64,000 bases of DNA from Microbispora amethystogenes (GCF_016863015.1 NZ_BOOB01000030.1:103524-167523); one strand, 5' to 3'. Shown: positions 34,719 to 44,919, counted from the stretch's first letter. The notes: generated by a model from the sequence alone, not told the origin. Translations and numbers: made by a program.

Positions 34719-36467
34719 CTACCGGGCGGTGCCGTGCCAGCTGTCCCACAGCGCGGCGTAGGCGCCGCCCGCCGCCACCAGTTCCTCGTGGGAGCCCAGC
34801 TCGCTGATCCGGCCGTCCTCCACGACGGCCACCCGGTCGGCGTCGTGCGCCGTGTACAGCCGGTGCGCGATGGCGATCACCGTACGGCCCTCCAGCACGG
34901 CGGCGAGCGAGCGCTCCAGGTGGCGGGCGGCGCGCGGGTCGATCAACGAGGTGGCCTCGTCCAGCACGAGCGTGTGCGGGTCGGCCAGGACCAGCCGCGC
35001 GAGCGCGAGCTGCTGCGCCTGGGCGGGCGAGATCGCCGTGCCGCCCGAGCCCACGGTCGTGTCCAGGCTCCGCGGCAGCGCGGCCACCCACTCCCAGGCG
35101 TCCACGGCCTCCAGGGCGCGGCGTACGTCCGGGTCGGCGGCGTCCGGACGGGCGATCAGCAGGTTGTCGCGCAGCGTGCCCCGGAAGACATGGTGCTCCT
35201 GGGTGACCAGCGCGACGTGCCCGCGCAGCTCGTCGAGCGGCAGCTCGACCAGCGGGACCCCGCCGACCGTGACCGACCCGGTCCGCGGCCCGTGCACCCC
35301 GGCGAGCAGCCGGCCGAGCGTGGACTTGCCCGCACCGGACGGCCCGACCATGGCCAGCCGCTCCCCCTGGCGTATGTCGAGGTCGACGCCGTGCAGCACG
35401 TCGTGGCCGGGGCGGTAGGCGTACCGCACGGCGCTGGCCTTCAGCTCCTCCCCCACCGGCCGGGCGGTCCCGGCCGCGCGGTCGTCGGGGACGCCGCCGA
35501 CGCCGAGGAGCCGGGCCAACGAGGCCGCGCCGACCTGCAGCTCGTCCGTCCACGACAGCAGCCGGTCGAGCGGGTCGATGAGCTGCTGGACGTACAACGT
35601 GGCGGTGGTCACCTGGGCCACCGACACCCAGCCCTCGATGTGGAACAGCCCGCCGACGAGCAGGGTCGCCACGATCGGGACGACATAGCCGAACTCGACG
35701 GTGGGGAACCACACCATGCGCAGGCCGAGGGTGTAGCGCTCGGCCGCGAACGACCGGGCGATGTCCTGGTCGGTCCGCTGGTGGCGGCGGTCCCGCAGGC
35801 CCAGCGCCTCGATGGTGCGCGCGCCCTCGACCGTCTCGGCCAGGCCCTCGGTCATGTCGGCGTACGCCGCGTTCTCGCGCAGGTAGCCGTCCCTGGCGCG
35901 GGTGAGGTACCACTTCGTGGAAATCCACAGCAGTGGTACGGCGATCAGCGACGGCACCGCCATGAGCGGCCCGACGAGGACCACGGCGCCGACGACGAAG
36001 GCCCCGGTCACGACCGCGATCAGGGTCTCCGGCACGGCGTGCCGCACGGAGCGCGACAGCGCGTCCACGTCCCGGGAGGTGCGGGTGAGCAGGTCACCGG
36101 CGCCGGCCCGCTCGACCGTCGACAGCGGCAGCGCGAGCACCCGGCCGACGAACTCCTCCCGCAGTTCGGCCAGGACCTTCTCGCCCAGCCGGGAGGAGGC
36201 GTACACCGCGAACCTGATCAGCACCGCCTGCGCGGCCACGAACGCGGCGATGGCCAGGGCGACGGCGTCGACGCGCAGGTCGGCCCTGCCCTCGGCGAGG
36301 CCCTCGACCAGACCCCCGAGCATCCGGGGGGCCACCAGCCCCGCGGCGGCCGCGAGGGCGTGCAGGGCCAGCGCCAGGCCCAGCTCGCGTGGATACTTCA
36401 GCGTGAGCCGGCGCGCGTAGGCGCGCACCTGCGCCCGGTCGGCGACCGGCAGGATCTCGCGGGCCAT
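34719..36467 (-). CDS. ABC exporter half-transporter, intact Walker A/B but degenerate signature
   Basis: 582 residues: a six-helix membrane domain (about 25-310) and an ATPase domain. Walker A GPSGAGKS (375-382) and Walker B VLDEATSLID (501-510) are canonical. The ABC signature reads AISPAQAQQLALARL in place of LSGGQ. The partner gene 11 bases upstream has the opposite defects, so the two should form a heterodimer with one working ATP site made from this protein's Walker motifs and the partner's signature. Substrate unknown. ATG 36467. Confidence 0.9.
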   Translation of the reverse strand: MAREILPVADRAQVRAYARRLTLKYPRELGLALALHALAAAAGLVAPRMLGGLVEGLAEGRADLRVDAVALAIAAFVAAQAVLIRFAVYASSRLGEKVLAELREEFVGRVLALPLSTVERAGAGDLLTRTSRDVDALSRSVRHAVPETLIAVVTGAFVVGAVVLVGPLMAVPSLIAVPLLWISTKWYLTRARDGYLRENAAYADMTEGLAETVEGARTIEALGLRDRRHQRTDQDIARSFAAERYTLGLRMVWFPTVEFGYVVPIVATLLVGGLFHIEGWVSVAQVTTATLYVQQLIDPLDRLLSWTDELQVGAASLARLLGVGGVPDDRAAGTARPVGEELKASAVRYAYRPGHDVLHGVDLDIRQGERLAMVGPSGAGKSTLGRLLAGVHGPRTGSVTVGGVPLVELPLDELRGHVALVTQEHHVFRGTLRDNLLIARPDAADPDVRRALEAVDAWEWVAALPRSLDTTVGSGGTAISPAQAQQLALARLVLADPHTLVLDEATSLIDPRAARHLERSLAAVLEGRTVIAIAHRLYTAHDADRVAVVEDGRISELGSHEELVAAGGAYAALWDSWHGTAR

Positions 36468-36478
36468 TGCCGAACCTC

Positions 36479-38173
36479 TCAGTCCTCTCCGCGGGTGACG
36501 GCCGAGCGATAACCGGGCGACGTGCCGAGCAGCGCACGGTGGCCGCCCTCGGCCCGCACCACGCCGCCCTCGACGTACAGCACGTGGTCGGCCCGGTCGA
36601 GCACGAGCGGGCTGGTCGTGCAGACGAGGGTCGTCCGGCCGGCCCGCGCCTTGCCCAGCCGCTCGGCGACGCGCGCCTCGGTGTGCGCGTCGACGGCGCT
36701 GGTCGGCTCGACCATGATCAGGATCTCGGGGTCGGCGAGCAGCGCCCGGGCCAGCCGCAGCCGCTGCTGCTGGCCGCCGGAGAACTCCCGGCCCGACTCG
36801 GCCACGTACGCGTCGAGCCCTTCGGGCAGGGCCGCCACGATGTCCTCGGCGCAGGCCGCGTACAGCGCCTGGCCGATCTCCTCGTCGCCGGCCGTGCCGC
36901 GCACGTCCAGTTCGTCGCGCAGCCGTCCGGAGAACAGCCGCGCGCCGTTGTCGGCGACCACGATGTGCTCCCTGACCTCGGCGAGCGGCAGGTCCGCCAG
37001 CGGCGCGCCGCCGAGCGTCACGTCACCGGGGGCGAAGGCGCCCAAACGGTCGGCGACGGCGATCGCGTCCTCGGGCGAGGCCGCGGCGAGCGCGGTCAGC
37101 CGTCCGGGCCGGACCTCGACGCCCGACTCGCCGTCGCGGAGCGTGCCCTCGCCGGCGGAGAAGGGGGCGTCGCCACCGGTGATCTCGGGCTCCAGTGACA
37201 GGATCCGGCAGACCCGGCGGGCCGCCACGTGCCCCTTGGTGAGCTTGTCGGCGGCCTCGGTCAGCGTGCGCAGCGGCGCGATCAGGAAGACCGCGTAGCC
37301 GTAGAACGCCACGAGCTGGCCGGGGGTGATGCGGCCGTCGAGCGCGAAGTGCGCGCCGAGCCAGGTCACGCACGCGATCAGCACGCCCGGCAGCAGGATC
37401 TGGGCGCCTTCGAGCAGGGACTCCACCGAGGCCACCCGGACGCCGGCGTGGCGTACGCGCTGGGACTCCTCGCGGTAGCGCGCGGCGAAGACCTGCTCGC
37501 CGCCGACGCCCCGCAGCACCCGCAGGCCCGCCACGATGTCGGCGGCGCGGGTGGCGAGGTCGCCCTGCAGGTCGCGCTGCTCGTGCTGGCGCCGGTGCAG
37601 CGGCCTGAGCAGGGGGCCCACGGCGGCCGCCATCAACGGCACGCCGATCAGCACGACCAGGCCGAGCGGGACCGAGGTGGCGATGAGGATCACCGTCACC
37701 GCGACGATCGAGACGGCCGCCCCGGCGCCGCGCAGGAGGATCTCCATCGCGTTGCCGATCTGCGCGATGTCGGAGTTGCCCACGCTGACGACCTCGCCGG
37801 TGGACAGGCGCTTGGGCAGCGTCGCCCCCAGCCGCGCGGCCTGCCGCACGGTGACCTGCACCGTGCGGTACGCCGCCGACAGCCAGGTGAAGACGGCGAA
37901 GCGGTGGCGCAGCACACCGGTGACCGCCTGGAGCACGCCGAGCCCGAGCAGCACCGCCGACCAGGCGAGGAGCGTTCCCGAGTCCGCCGCGGTGACGGCG
38001 TCGATCGCCCGGCCGAGCGCGGACGGCACCATGGCCTGGCCCAGCCACCACAGCACCGCCAGGCCCATTCCGGCCAGCAGCGGGGCGGCCTGGGCGCGCG
38101 CCACCCACCACAGGTACCGGAGGGGCCCGCGGGCGTCGGGAGTGCCGGGATCGGTCACAGGAAGAGAGCGCAT
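36479..38173 (-). CDS. ABC exporter half-transporter, intact signature but no Walker A
   Basis: 564 residues: a membrane domain of six helices, then an ATPase domain whose Walker A is lost (RLTALAAASPEDAIAVADRL stands where GxxGxGKS belongs) and whose Walker B reads ILIMVEPTSAVD, with Val in place of the metal-binding Asp but the catalytic Glu kept. The signature FSGGQQQRLRLARAL is intact. It is the partner of the gene immediately downstream. ATG 38173 is chosen (MRSLPVTDPG); the frame begins 39 bases further upstream. Confidence 0.9.
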   Translation of the reverse strand: MRSLPVTDPGTPDARGPLRYLWWVARAQAAPLLAGMGLAVLWWLGQAMVPSALGRAIDAVTAADSGTLLAWSAVLLGLGVLQAVTGVLRHRFAVFTWLSAAYRTVQVTVRQAARLGATLPKRLSTGEVVSVGNSDIAQIGNAMEILLRGAGAAVSIVAVTVILIATSVPLGLVVLIGVPLMAAAVGPLLRPLHRRQHEQRDLQGDLATRAADIVAGLRVLRGVGGEQVFAARYREESQRVRHAGVRVASVESLLEGAQILLPGVLIACVTWLGAHFALDGRITPGQLVAFYGYAVFLIAPLRTLTEAADKLTKGHVAARRVCRILSLEPEITGGDAPFSAGEGTLRDGESGVEVRPGRLTALAAASPEDAIAVADRLGAFAPGDVTLGGAPLADLPLAEVREHIVVADNGARLFSGRLRDELDVRGTAGDEEIGQALYAACAEDIVAALPEGLDAYVAESGREFSGGQQQRLRLARALLADPEILIMVEPTSAVDAHTEARVAERLGKARAGRTTLVCTTSPLVLDRADHVLYVEGGVVRAEGGHRALLGTSPGYRSAVTRGED

Positions 38174-38258
38174 GGCCGTTCCAGCCTCGCAAGATCGCAG
38201 GTCGGAGGGCAAATCGTTTTCCCGCCGGCCGCGCGACCCGGTGCGCCCGACCGGCCGG

Positions 38259-38609
38259 TCAGTCGGTCACGGCTGCGAGCGCGTCGGGGAGGGTCTCGTA
38301 GATGGAGAAGGCGGCGTACAGCCCGGTCACCGTGAGGATCCTGCGGAAGGCGCCGCCCACTCCGGCCAGCTTCAGGAAGCCGCCCGCCTCGACGGCCCGG
38401 TCGTGCGCCTCCAGCAGCAGCCGCAGCCCCATGGAGTCGCAGAACCCGAGCCCGGTGGTGTCGAGGACGAGCCGGGCGTGGCCCTCGTCGAGCAGCTTGT
38501 CGAGCGCGGGGCGCAGCCGCTCACCGGAGATCACGTCGAGTTCGCCGGTCAGGGTGACGAGAGTGTGCGTCGCCTCATGGCTCACCGTGACGGCAAGTCT
38601 CGTCGTCAT
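38259..38609 (-). CDS. STAS-domain anti-sigma-factor antagonist
   Basis: 116 residues: one STAS domain (LVTLTGELDVISGERL, LVLDTTGLGFCDSMGLRLLL). The serine in CDSMGL is at the position phosphorylated by anti-sigma kinases of the RsbW type. Unphosphorylated antagonist releases a sigma factor by binding the kinase. No RsbW-type gene lies directly beside it, so the partner is unknown. ATG 38609. Confidence 0.9.
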   Translation of the reverse strand: MTTRLAVTVSHEATHTLVTLTGELDVISGERLRPALDKLLDEGHARLVLDTTGLGFCDSMGLRLLLEAHDRAVEAGGFLKLAGVGGAFRRILTVTGLYAAFSIYETLPDALAAVTD

Positions 38610-38704
38610 CGCCTGTCCTCAGCCCGGAAAGATCTACAGAGAAGCTACACCTCTGAGCATCCCACGGCGACAGGGACAGGCAAGGCGGTGATGTTCACGA
38701 CGCC

Positions 38705-39601
38705 TCACCCTCGATCGCTCACCACCGTCTTTCCGAACGGCACCGGCTCGGGCGCCGGGGCGAGCCGGATGACATTGACAGCGGAATCGGCGAGGGCGCA
38801 CAGGGCCGCCAATCCCTGTTCCGCCGTGCTGTCCGGCCCGACCTGCATGAGGACGAGTTGCTGGCCGGGGGCGCTCTTGGCGGTGTAGAAGTCGTACTCG
38901 AACGCCAACTCGCCGGCCAGCCGATGCCGGAACCGTTTGGTGTCGTTCGTCCTCGGACGCAGGTCGTGCTGGCCCCGCAGGCGGCGGAACTCCTCGTTGT
39001 GCGCCGAGAGCTCCTGGACGAACCGCGGCAGGAGCGGATCGTGCGGATCCATCGCCGCGACCCCCCGCAGATGCGCCGCCTTGAGATAGGCGGTCTTCTC
39101 CCAGTCCGCGTAGAAGTGGAGGGCCTCGGGGTTGAGGAAGACCAGCCGGATCAGGTTGTCGTTGTGCTCCATCCCCGCGTAGAGCGCATCGGCCAGGCGG
39201 TTGGTCGCGAGCATGTTCATCCAGCGGTCGATGATGAACCCGGGTGTGTGCGTCCACCCGCGCAGCACCCGCAGGAGGGTGGGGGCGGCCTCCTCCCGGT
39301 GATCCACGACCCGGTACACCTTCGGTAACGGGTGGGCGAGCGCGTGCAGATACTCGACGGCCTCGGCGTCGAGGCACATGACCCTCGCGAGGGCGCCGAG
39401 GACCTGGTCGGAGGGATTGCGTTCGCGCCCCTGTTCCAGCCGGGAGTAGTAGTCGGTGCTGATGCCCGCCAGGACGGCCACCTCCTCCCGGCGGAGCCCC
39501 GGGGTGCGGCGGTGACCGACCCGTGCCAGACCCACCTGCTCGACCGGCGTGGCCTCGCGGCGCGCCCGCAGGAACTCTCCCAGGAAACGGCTGCGTTCCA
39601 T
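38705..39601 (-). CDS. XRE-family regulator with MmyB-like ligand domain
   Basis: 298 residues. The helix-turn-helix is near the N-terminus (GLRREEVAVLAGISTDYYSRLEQGRERNPS split over two motifs). The remaining 200 residues (GFIIDRWMNMLATNRLADAL, NLIRLVFLNPEALHFYADWE) match the MmyB-like domain, which can bind a fatty acid in its founding members. ATG 39601. It is divergent from the histidine kinase gene, 133 bases away. Confidence 0.9.
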   Translation of the reverse strand: MERSRFLGEFLRARREATPVEQVGLARVGHRRTPGLRREEVAVLAGISTDYYSRLEQGRERNPSDQVLGALARVMCLDAEAVEYLHALAHPLPKVYRVVDHREEAAPTLLRVLRGWTHTPGFIIDRWMNMLATNRLADALYAGMEHNDNLIRLVFLNPEALHFYADWEKTAYLKAAHLRGVAAMDPHDPLLPRFVQELSAHNEEFRRLRGQHDLRPRTNDTKRFRHRLAGELAFEYDFYTAKSAPGQQLVLMQVGPDSTAEQGLAALCALADSAVNVIRLAPAPEPVPFGKTVVSDRG

Positions 39602-39734
39602 ACCTCCACACTAGGGTGCGTTTTCCCAGCTGAGGGGGAGTCTCGCACCAAGGTTGGGTGTGTCCTGGCAGGGGAGCGGTTGAACGCGGATTCTGGATAC
39701 GTGAGGCCACCCGGCCTTCGAGGAGCGACCGACC

Positions 39735-40619
39735 ATGTCTCCGGAACGACCACACCGCACGCTGCGACGGGTGAACGAGATCGCCCGGAGGCTGGACGCC
39801 GTCAACCGCGGCGAAGAAAGGCATGGCGAAGAGAAGCGGGGCGAAGGCGTGGGCCGGGTCCCCGAGCCGTACGGGTCCGGGCCGGTCTCGCGGCTCGGCC
39901 GCAGTGTCAACGGCACCCTCGCGCGCCTCGACGAGGCGAACCGTCAGCTCAAGGAGCTGCGCGAGCGGCAGCGGCGGTGCGCCGCCGACGTCTCGCACGA
40001 ACTGCGCACCCCGCTCGCGGCGTTGCGCATGCGGCTGGAGGACGCACAGTCGCATCCGGACGACACCAGCCTGCCGGCCCTGCTGGAGCAGACGCTCGGC
40101 GACGTCGACCGGCTGGAGGCGATCGTCACCGATCTACTGCTGCTCACCAGGCTGCGCGCCGCGGAGCCCGGGTCGATGATGCGACTGGACCTGGGCCGCC
40201 TCGTACAGGAGGAGACCACCCTCCGGTCCTGGGGGTGCAGCGTCCGCCTGAGCCTCCGGCCGGGGGTCGTGGTCGAGGTGGCGGGAGACCTCGTCCGGCG
40301 CGCCCTGGTCAACCTGCTCGACAACGCGGTGCGGCATGCGAGGACCCGTGTCCGGGTGGAGGTCCGGCACGGGGAACACACCGGCGAGCTGATGGTCACC
40401 GACGACGGGGACGGGATCCCCCAAGGGCAGTGGGAGCGGGTCTTCGATCCGTTCTACCGGCTGGACGCCGCCCGCAGCCGTGCGCAGGGCGGCACCGGCC
40501 TCGGCCTGACCATCGCCAAGGAGATCGCGGAAGCGCACGGCGGCGGCCTGCGGGTCAAGGAGTCGCCCACCCGCGGGGCGTTCTTCGTGCTGTGGCTTCC
40601 GCTCGCGAAGGGCGCCTGA
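39735..40619 (+). CDS. Histidine kinase lacking sensor and membrane segments (orphan)
   Basis: 294 residues. It starts within what looks like a HAMP linker (TLRRVNEIARRLDAVNR, then SRLGRSVNGTLARLDEANRQ), followed by HisKA with phospho-acceptor DVSHELRTPLAALRMRL and HATPase_c (NLLDNAVRHARTRVR, DDGDGIP, GGTGLGLTIAKEIAEAHGG). No membrane helix or sensor domain lies upstream in any frame and no response regulator is adjacent. It may be a truncated gene or a cytosolic kinase. ATG 39735 follows GGAGCGACC. It is 5 bases from the end of the STAS gene, which converges on it. Confidence 0.82.
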   Translation: MSPERPHRTLRRVNEIARRLDAVNRGEERHGEEKRGEGVGRVPEPYGSGPVSRLGRSVNGTLARLDEANRQLKELRERQRRCAADVSHELRTPLAALRMRLEDAQSHPDDTSLPALLEQTLGDVDRLEAIVTDLLLLTRLRAAEPGSMMRLDLGRLVQEETTLRSWGCSVRLSLRPGVVVEVAGDLVRRALVNLLDNAVRHARTRVRVEVRHGEHTGELMVTDDGDGIPQGQWERVFDPFYRLDAARSRAQGGTGLGLTIAKEIAEAHGGGLRVKESPTRGAFFVLWLPLAKGA

Positions 40620-40624
40620 TCACG

Positions 40625-41062
40625 TCAGCGGTCGCCCGCGATCTCGTACAGGCCGCCCATCTCCGGGCCGCGGGGTTCCCGGGGACCCGCGTCCGACGCG
40701 TCGGCGAGCGCCTCCTCGACCGTCGGATGCTGCTCGAAGACGTTGCGCAGACCTGTGATCGTCAGCACCCGGCGCAGCACGCCCTGCACGCCGGTCAGGA
40801 TCAGCCTGACGTTCGCGGCCTGACCCCGCTGGAGCGCGGAGATCAGCTCGCTCAGCCCCCGCGAGTCGCAGAACATCACCTCGGCGACGTCGATGACGAG
40901 AACGGAGGTTCTGGACGACTCCCAGACCTGCCGCAGCTCCTCCCGCAGCAGGTGGGCGGTGACGGCGTCCAGGTCTCCCTGCATGCGCACGACGAGGGCG
41001 TCGCCTCGCGCGACTGACGCGACTTTCAAGGTCGAACGGGGACCGGACACGGCCATGCACAC
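40625..41062 (-). CDS. STAS-domain anti-sigma-factor antagonist, second copy
   Basis: 145 residues: a STAS domain (LVVRMQGDLDAVTAHLL, VLVIDVAEVMFCDSRGLSELI) with CDSRGL as the phosphorylation site, and a C-terminal extension of about 30 residues. It is distinct from the STAS gene at 38.3 kb but of the same family. The start is not certain: GTG 41062 or ATG 41056. Confidence 0.88.
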   Translation of the reverse strand: MCMAVSGPRSTLKVASVARGDALVVRMQGDLDAVTAHLLREELRQVWESSRTSVLVIDVAEVMFCDSRGLSELISALQRGQAANVRLILTGVQGVLRRVLTITGLRNVFEQHPTVEEALADASDAGPREPRGPEMGGLYEIAGDR

Positions 41063-41170
41063 TCCCTCGTCTGCGGGTTCACGGCAGACGTGTTACGCCA
41101 ACACAAATCACACGTTACCCGGGAGCAGGGGAGGTTATGTGCCCGGACACCGGAAGTCGGGTCCCCAGAG

Positions 41171-41911
41171 CTAGCTTGAGGCCGACCTGAGGTAGTCGGC
41201 GTTCATCTGGGCGATGGTGTCGAACGGGATGCCCTTGGGGCACACGGCCGTGCACTCGCCGGTGTTGGTGCAGCCGCCGAAGCCCTCGGCGTCCATCTGC
41301 TCGACCATCGCCCTGGCCCGGGAGTCGCGCTCCGGCTGCCCCTGCGGCAGCAGGCCGAGGTGGGTGATCTTCGCGGCGGTGAACAGCGAGGCCGAACCGT
41401 TGGGGCAGGCCGCGACGCAGGCGCCGCAGCCGATGCAGGTCGCGGCGTCGAAGGCGGCGTCCGCGTCCTCCTTCGGCACCGGCATGGCGTGCGCGTCGGG
41501 CGCGGACCCTGCGGGGACGGAGACGAACCCACCCGCCTGGATGATCCGGTCGAACGACGACCGGTCCACCACCAGGTCCTTGATCACCGGGAAGGGGGCG
41601 GCCCGCCACGGCTCGATGGTGATGACGGCGCCGTCCTCGAAGTGCCGCATGTGCAGCTGGCAGGTGGTGGTCGCGCGCTGCTCGCCGTGCGCCACCCCGT
41701 TGATGACCATGCCGCACATGCCGCAGATGCCCTCGCGGCAGTCGTGGTCGAAGGCGACCGGGTCGTCGCCCTCCAGGATCAGCCGCTCGTTCAGCACGTC
41801 GAGCATCTCCAGGAACGACATGTCCGGGGAGACGTCCTCGACCCGGTAGGTCACCATCCGCCCCTTGTCGGAGGAGCCGGACTGGCGCCAGATCTTCAGG
41901 GTCAGGTTCAC
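41171..41911 (-). CDS. sdhB: Succinate dehydrogenase/fumarate reductase iron-sulfur subunit (complex 1)
   Basis: 246 residues. [2Fe-2S] ligands are in CREGICGMC with a later C; the [4Fe-4S] motif is [14 protein letters not shown] and the third cluster is around [16 protein letters not shown]. It transfers electrons from the flavoprotein to quinone at the membrane. GTG 41911 overlaps the sdhA stop by four bases (GTGA), so it is translationally coupled. It is the last gene of the sdhCAB operon. Confidence 0.94.
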   Translation of the reverse strand: MNLTLKIWRQSGSSDKGRMVTYRVEDVSPDMSFLEMLDVLNERLILEGDDPVAFDHDCREGICGMCGMVINGVAHGEQRATTTCQLHMRHFEDGAVITIEPWRAAPFPVIKDLVVDRSSFDRIIQAGGFVSVPAGSAPDAHAMPVPKEDADAAFDAATCIGCGACVAACPNGSASLFTAAKITHLGLLPQGQPERDSRARAMVEQMDAEGFGGCTNTGECTAVCPKGIPFDTIAQMNADYLRSASS

Positions 41912-43902
41912 TTGTAGCTCCGCTGGGTCATCTTCACGTACTCGTAGTCCAGCTCTTCCTTGTGCAGGACCGGGCCGTCGGGGGTCCACTCCCACGCGGC
42001 GACGTACGCGAAGTTCTCGTCGTCGCGCAGCGCCTCGCCGTCGGCGTCCTGGGACTCGGCCCGGAAGTGGCCGCCGCACGACTCGGTGCGGTGCAGGGCG
42101 TCGACGCACATCAGCTCGGCCAGCTCGAAGAAGTCGGCCACCCGGCCGGCCCGTTCGAGCGCCTGGTTGAGCCCCTCGGCGTCGCCCGGCACCTTGACGT
42201 TGTTCCAGAACTCCTCGCGCAGCTCGGGGATGCGCTCCAGCGCCTTGCGCAGCGACTCCTCGGTGCGCTCCATGCCGCAGTAGTCCCACATGATCCGGCC
42301 GAGCTCGCGGTGGTAGGAGTCGGCCGTACGGGTGCCGTTCACGGCGAGGAGCCTGTCGATCTTGTCCTGGACGGCCGTCCTGGCCTCCGCGACGTCGTCC
42401 TCCTCGACCGGCCCGAAGGCGCCGGCCCCGGCGAGGTAGTCGCCGATCGTCGTCGGCAGCACGAAGTAGCCGTCCGCCAGGCCCTGCATGAGGGCCGAGG
42501 CGCCCAGGCGGTTCGCTCCGTGGTCGGAGAAGTTGGCCTCGCCGATCACGAAGAGCCCGGGGATGGTCGACTGGAGGTCGTAGTCCACCCACAGCCCGCC
42601 CATGGTGTAGTGGACGGCCGGGTAGATGCGCATCGGGACCTCGTACGGGTTCTCGCCGGTGATGCGCTCGTACATCTCGAAGAGGTTGCCGTACTTCTTC
42701 TCGACGGCGTCGCGGCCGAGCCGGGCGATGGCGTCGGCGAAGTCGAGGTAGACGCCGAGACCGCCCGGGCCGACGCCGCGGCCCTCGTCGCAGACGTTCT
42801 TGGCGGCCCGGCTGGCGATGTCGCGCGGCACCAGGTTGCCGAACGCCGGGTAGATGCGCTCCAGGTAGTAGTCGCGCTCGTCCTCGGGGATGTCGGCGGG
42901 GGCCCGGTCGTCGCCCTTGCGCAGCGGCACCCAGACGCGGCCGTCGTTGCGCAGCGACTCCGACATCAGGGTCAGCTTCGACTGGTAGTCACCGCTGACG
43001 GGGATGCAGGTCGGGTGGATCTGGGTGAAGCAGGGGTTGCCGAAGTACGCGCCCTTCTTGTGCGCCCGCCAGATCGCCGTGGTGTTGCAGCCCTTGGCGT
43101 TGGTGGACAGGAAGAACACGTTGCCGTAGCCGCCGGTGGCCAGCACGACCGCGTCGGCGAGGTGGGTCTCGATCTCGCCGGTGACCATGTCGCGGACCAC
43201 GACGCCCCTGGCCCGCCCGCCGCTGACGACGATCTCCAGCATCTCGTGGCGGGTGTGCATCTCGACCGTGCCGGCCGCGATCTGCCGCTCCAGCGCCTGG
43301 TAGGCGCCGAGCAGCAGCTGCTGGCCCGTCTGGCCGCGGGCGTAGAAGGTGCGCGACACCTGGGCGCCGCCGAAGGAGCGGGTGTCGAGCAGGCCGCCGT
43401 ACTCGCGGGCGAACGGCACTCCCTGCGCCACGGCCTGGTCGATGATGTTCACGCTCACCTGGGCGAGGCGGTAGACGTTCGACTCGCGGGCGCGGAAGTC
43501 GCCGCCCTTGACGGTGTCGTAGAACAGCCGGTAGACGCTGTCGCCGTCGCCGCGGTAGTTCTTGGCGGCGTTGATGCCGCCCTGCGCGGCGATCGAGTGG
43601 GCCCGCCGGGGCGAGTCCTGGTAGCAGAACGACTTGACCTTGTAGCCCAGCTCGCCGAGCGTCGCGGCGGCCGAGCCGCCGGCCAGCCCGGTGCCGACCA
43701 CGATGACGGTCAGCTTGCGCTTGTTGGCGGGGTTGACCAGCTTCGCCTGAAAGCGCCGGGTGTCCCAGCGGTCCTCGACGGGACCCGACGGCGCCTTGGT
43801 GTCCCGGATGGGCTCGCCGGTCCGGTACGCGCCGGGCTGGGACGCAGGCTGAGTCAGGGGCGGGGTGCTCTGCTCCTGCTGGGTGCGGCGGCGGAACTTC
43901 AC
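41908..43902 (-). CDS. sdhA: Succinate dehydrogenase flavoprotein (complex 1)
   Basis: 664 residues. FAD binding: [20 protein letters not shown]. The likely flavinylated His is in [18 protein letters not shown]. The active-site arginine region lies in [37 protein letters not shown] across several short blocks. The sequence is of the Bacillus-like menaquinone type. GTG 43902 overlaps the sdhC stop (GTGA). The frame continues open upstream through sdhC but that stretch is another gene. Confidence 0.94.
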   Translation of the reverse strand: MKFRRRTQQEQSTPPLTQPASQPGAYRTGEPIRDTKAPSGPVEDRWDTRRFQAKLVNPANKRKLTVIVVGTGLAGGSAAATLGELGYKVKSFCYQDSPRRAHSIAAQGGINAAKNYRGDGDSVYRLFYDTVKGGDFRARESNVYRLAQVSVNIIDQAVAQGVPFAREYGGLLDTRSFGGAQVSRTFYARGQTGQQLLLGAYQALERQIAAGTVEMHTRHEMLEIVVSGGRARGVVVRDMVTGEIETHLADAVVLATGGYGNVFFLSTNAKGCNTTAIWRAHKKGAYFGNPCFTQIHPTCIPVSGDYQSKLTLMSESLRNDGRVWVPLRKGDDRAPADIPEDERDYYLERIYPAFGNLVPRDIASRAAKNVCDEGRGVGPGGLGVYLDFADAIARLGRDAVEKKYGNLFEMYERITGENPYEVPMRIYPAVHYTMGGLWVDYDLQSTIPGLFVIGEANFSDHGANRLGASALMQGLADGYFVLPTTIGDYLAGAGAFGPVEEDDVAEARTAVQDKIDRLLAVNGTRTADSYHRELGRIMWDYCGMERTEESLRKALERIPELREEFWNNVKVPGDAEGLNQALERAGRVADFFELAELMCVDALHRTESCGGHFRAESQDADGEALRDDENFAYVAAWEWTPDGPVLHKEELDYEYVKMTQRSYK

Positions 43903-44738
43903 TTGACCACTCCGATCATGATGCAGACGGGCGCCGCGACGAACCCGATCACGAGCACCGCGGAGACCACGGCGGCGCCCACCCTGAGCGCGTTCCGGAC
44001 GCGGGGGCGGCGGGTGAGGCCGAGCGACTGGAACGCGCTCCACAGGCCGTGCCGCAGGTGAAGGCCGACCATGACCATGGCGACCAGGTAGAACAGTCCC
44101 ACCCACCAGCGGCCGGGCTGGAAGCCGGCGATCATGCGGTCGTACGGCGTGGCGTCGCCGCCTCCGGGGTTCACGGTGCCGAAGGTCATGTCGAGCAGGT
44201 GCCAGATCACGAACAGCACGATGATCACGCCGCCCCACCGCATGGTGTGCGTGGCGTATCCACTGGCCTGCGACTTCCGCTTGGCCGCGTACTTGACGGG
44301 CCGCGCCTTGGCCGCCCGGCGCGCGAGCGACACGGCCGCCCACATGTGCAGCGCGACGGCGAGCACGAGCGCGATCTCGGTGATCGTCAGCAGGGTCCGG
44401 TCGGGCAGCGCGGGCGAGCCCACGGTGCGCAGCCAGTCGGCGTAGTGGTTGAACGAGTCGGCGCCCAGGAAGATCTTGAGGTTGCCGAGCATGTGGCCGA
44501 CCAGGAAGAGCACGAGCACGGCGCCCGTGACGGCCATGACGGCCTTCCTGCCGGCGGAGGTGCCGAACAGGCCGCGCCGGGCGGGCGTACGCGGGCCGGG
44601 GCGGGCCGGCGCGCGGGGCACGTCCCGCCGGGGAACGGGCGCGGTCGCCGAACCACGTCCCCCAGAGCCGTGATCCACAGAACCGTGATCGACAGAACCA
44701 GAGCCGTGGTCGACAGAGTGGTCAATGGTGGCAGTCAC
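43899..44738 (-). CDS. sdhC: Succinate dehydrogenase cytochrome b558 subunit (complex 1)
   Basis: 279 residues with about five membrane helices and conserved histidines for two b haems ([63 protein letters not shown]). It is a fused single-chain anchor of the B. subtilis SdhC type. The first 25 residues are a short repeat (DHGSG/DHGSV) that is unlike the family and probably disordered. First gene of the operon, divergent from lysR, so the shared region upstream probably holds its control site. Confidence 0.92.
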   Translation of the reverse strand: MTATIDHSVDHGSGSVDHGSVDHGSGGRGSATAPVPRRDVPRAPARPGPRTPARRGLFGTSAGRKAVMAVTGAVLVLFLVGHMLGNLKIFLGADSFNHYADWLRTVGSPALPDRTLLTITEIALVLAVALHMWAAVSLARRAAKARPVKYAAKRKSQASGYATHTMRWGGVIIVLFVIWHLLDMTFGTVNPGGGDATPYDRMIAGFQPGRWWVGLFYLVAMVMVGLHLRHGLWSAFQSLGLTRRPRVRNALRVGAAVVSAVLVIGFVAAPVCIMIGVVK

Positions 44739-44797
44739 GTATCAAAACGCTAGATTCGCTCTTTCGAGGCGTCCAAGTCATGGCGGATCTGGTTTCG

Positions 44798-44812
44798 ATA
44801 GCCGAGGGCTAT
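44798..44812. promoter_or_regulatory. Perfect dyad ATAGCC-N3-GGCTAT (site 1)
   Basis: ATAGCC-GAG-GGCTAT lies 60 bases upstream of sdhC. It fits the T-N11-A layout of LysR operators and is of the ATAG-N7-CTAT class. It is repeated once, next to lysR. Confidence 0.7.
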
Positions 44813-44904
44813 GCCCTCTGCCCCGTACCGATGCCGGGCCGGGAGGCGGCGCGCGGGTGCGACGAAACTCACAATCCGGGGGCCGCATCGGGTGGCCGGA
44901 GACC

Positions 44905-44919
44905 ATAGCCGTAGGCTAT
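44905..44919. promoter_or_regulatory. Perfect dyad ATAGCC-N3-GGCTAT (site 2)
   Basis: ATAGCC-GTA-GGCTAT ends six bases before the lysR GTG. Its position would allow autorepression by blocking initiation. The same arms occur 107 bases away. Confidence 0.7.

Noticed and set aside
41908..44343. Apparent fusion of sdhA with most of sdhC in one 811-codon frame
   Set aside because: The upstream part is out of frame with sdhC and has no similarity. The real sdhA begins at GTG 43902, overlapping the sdhC stop.
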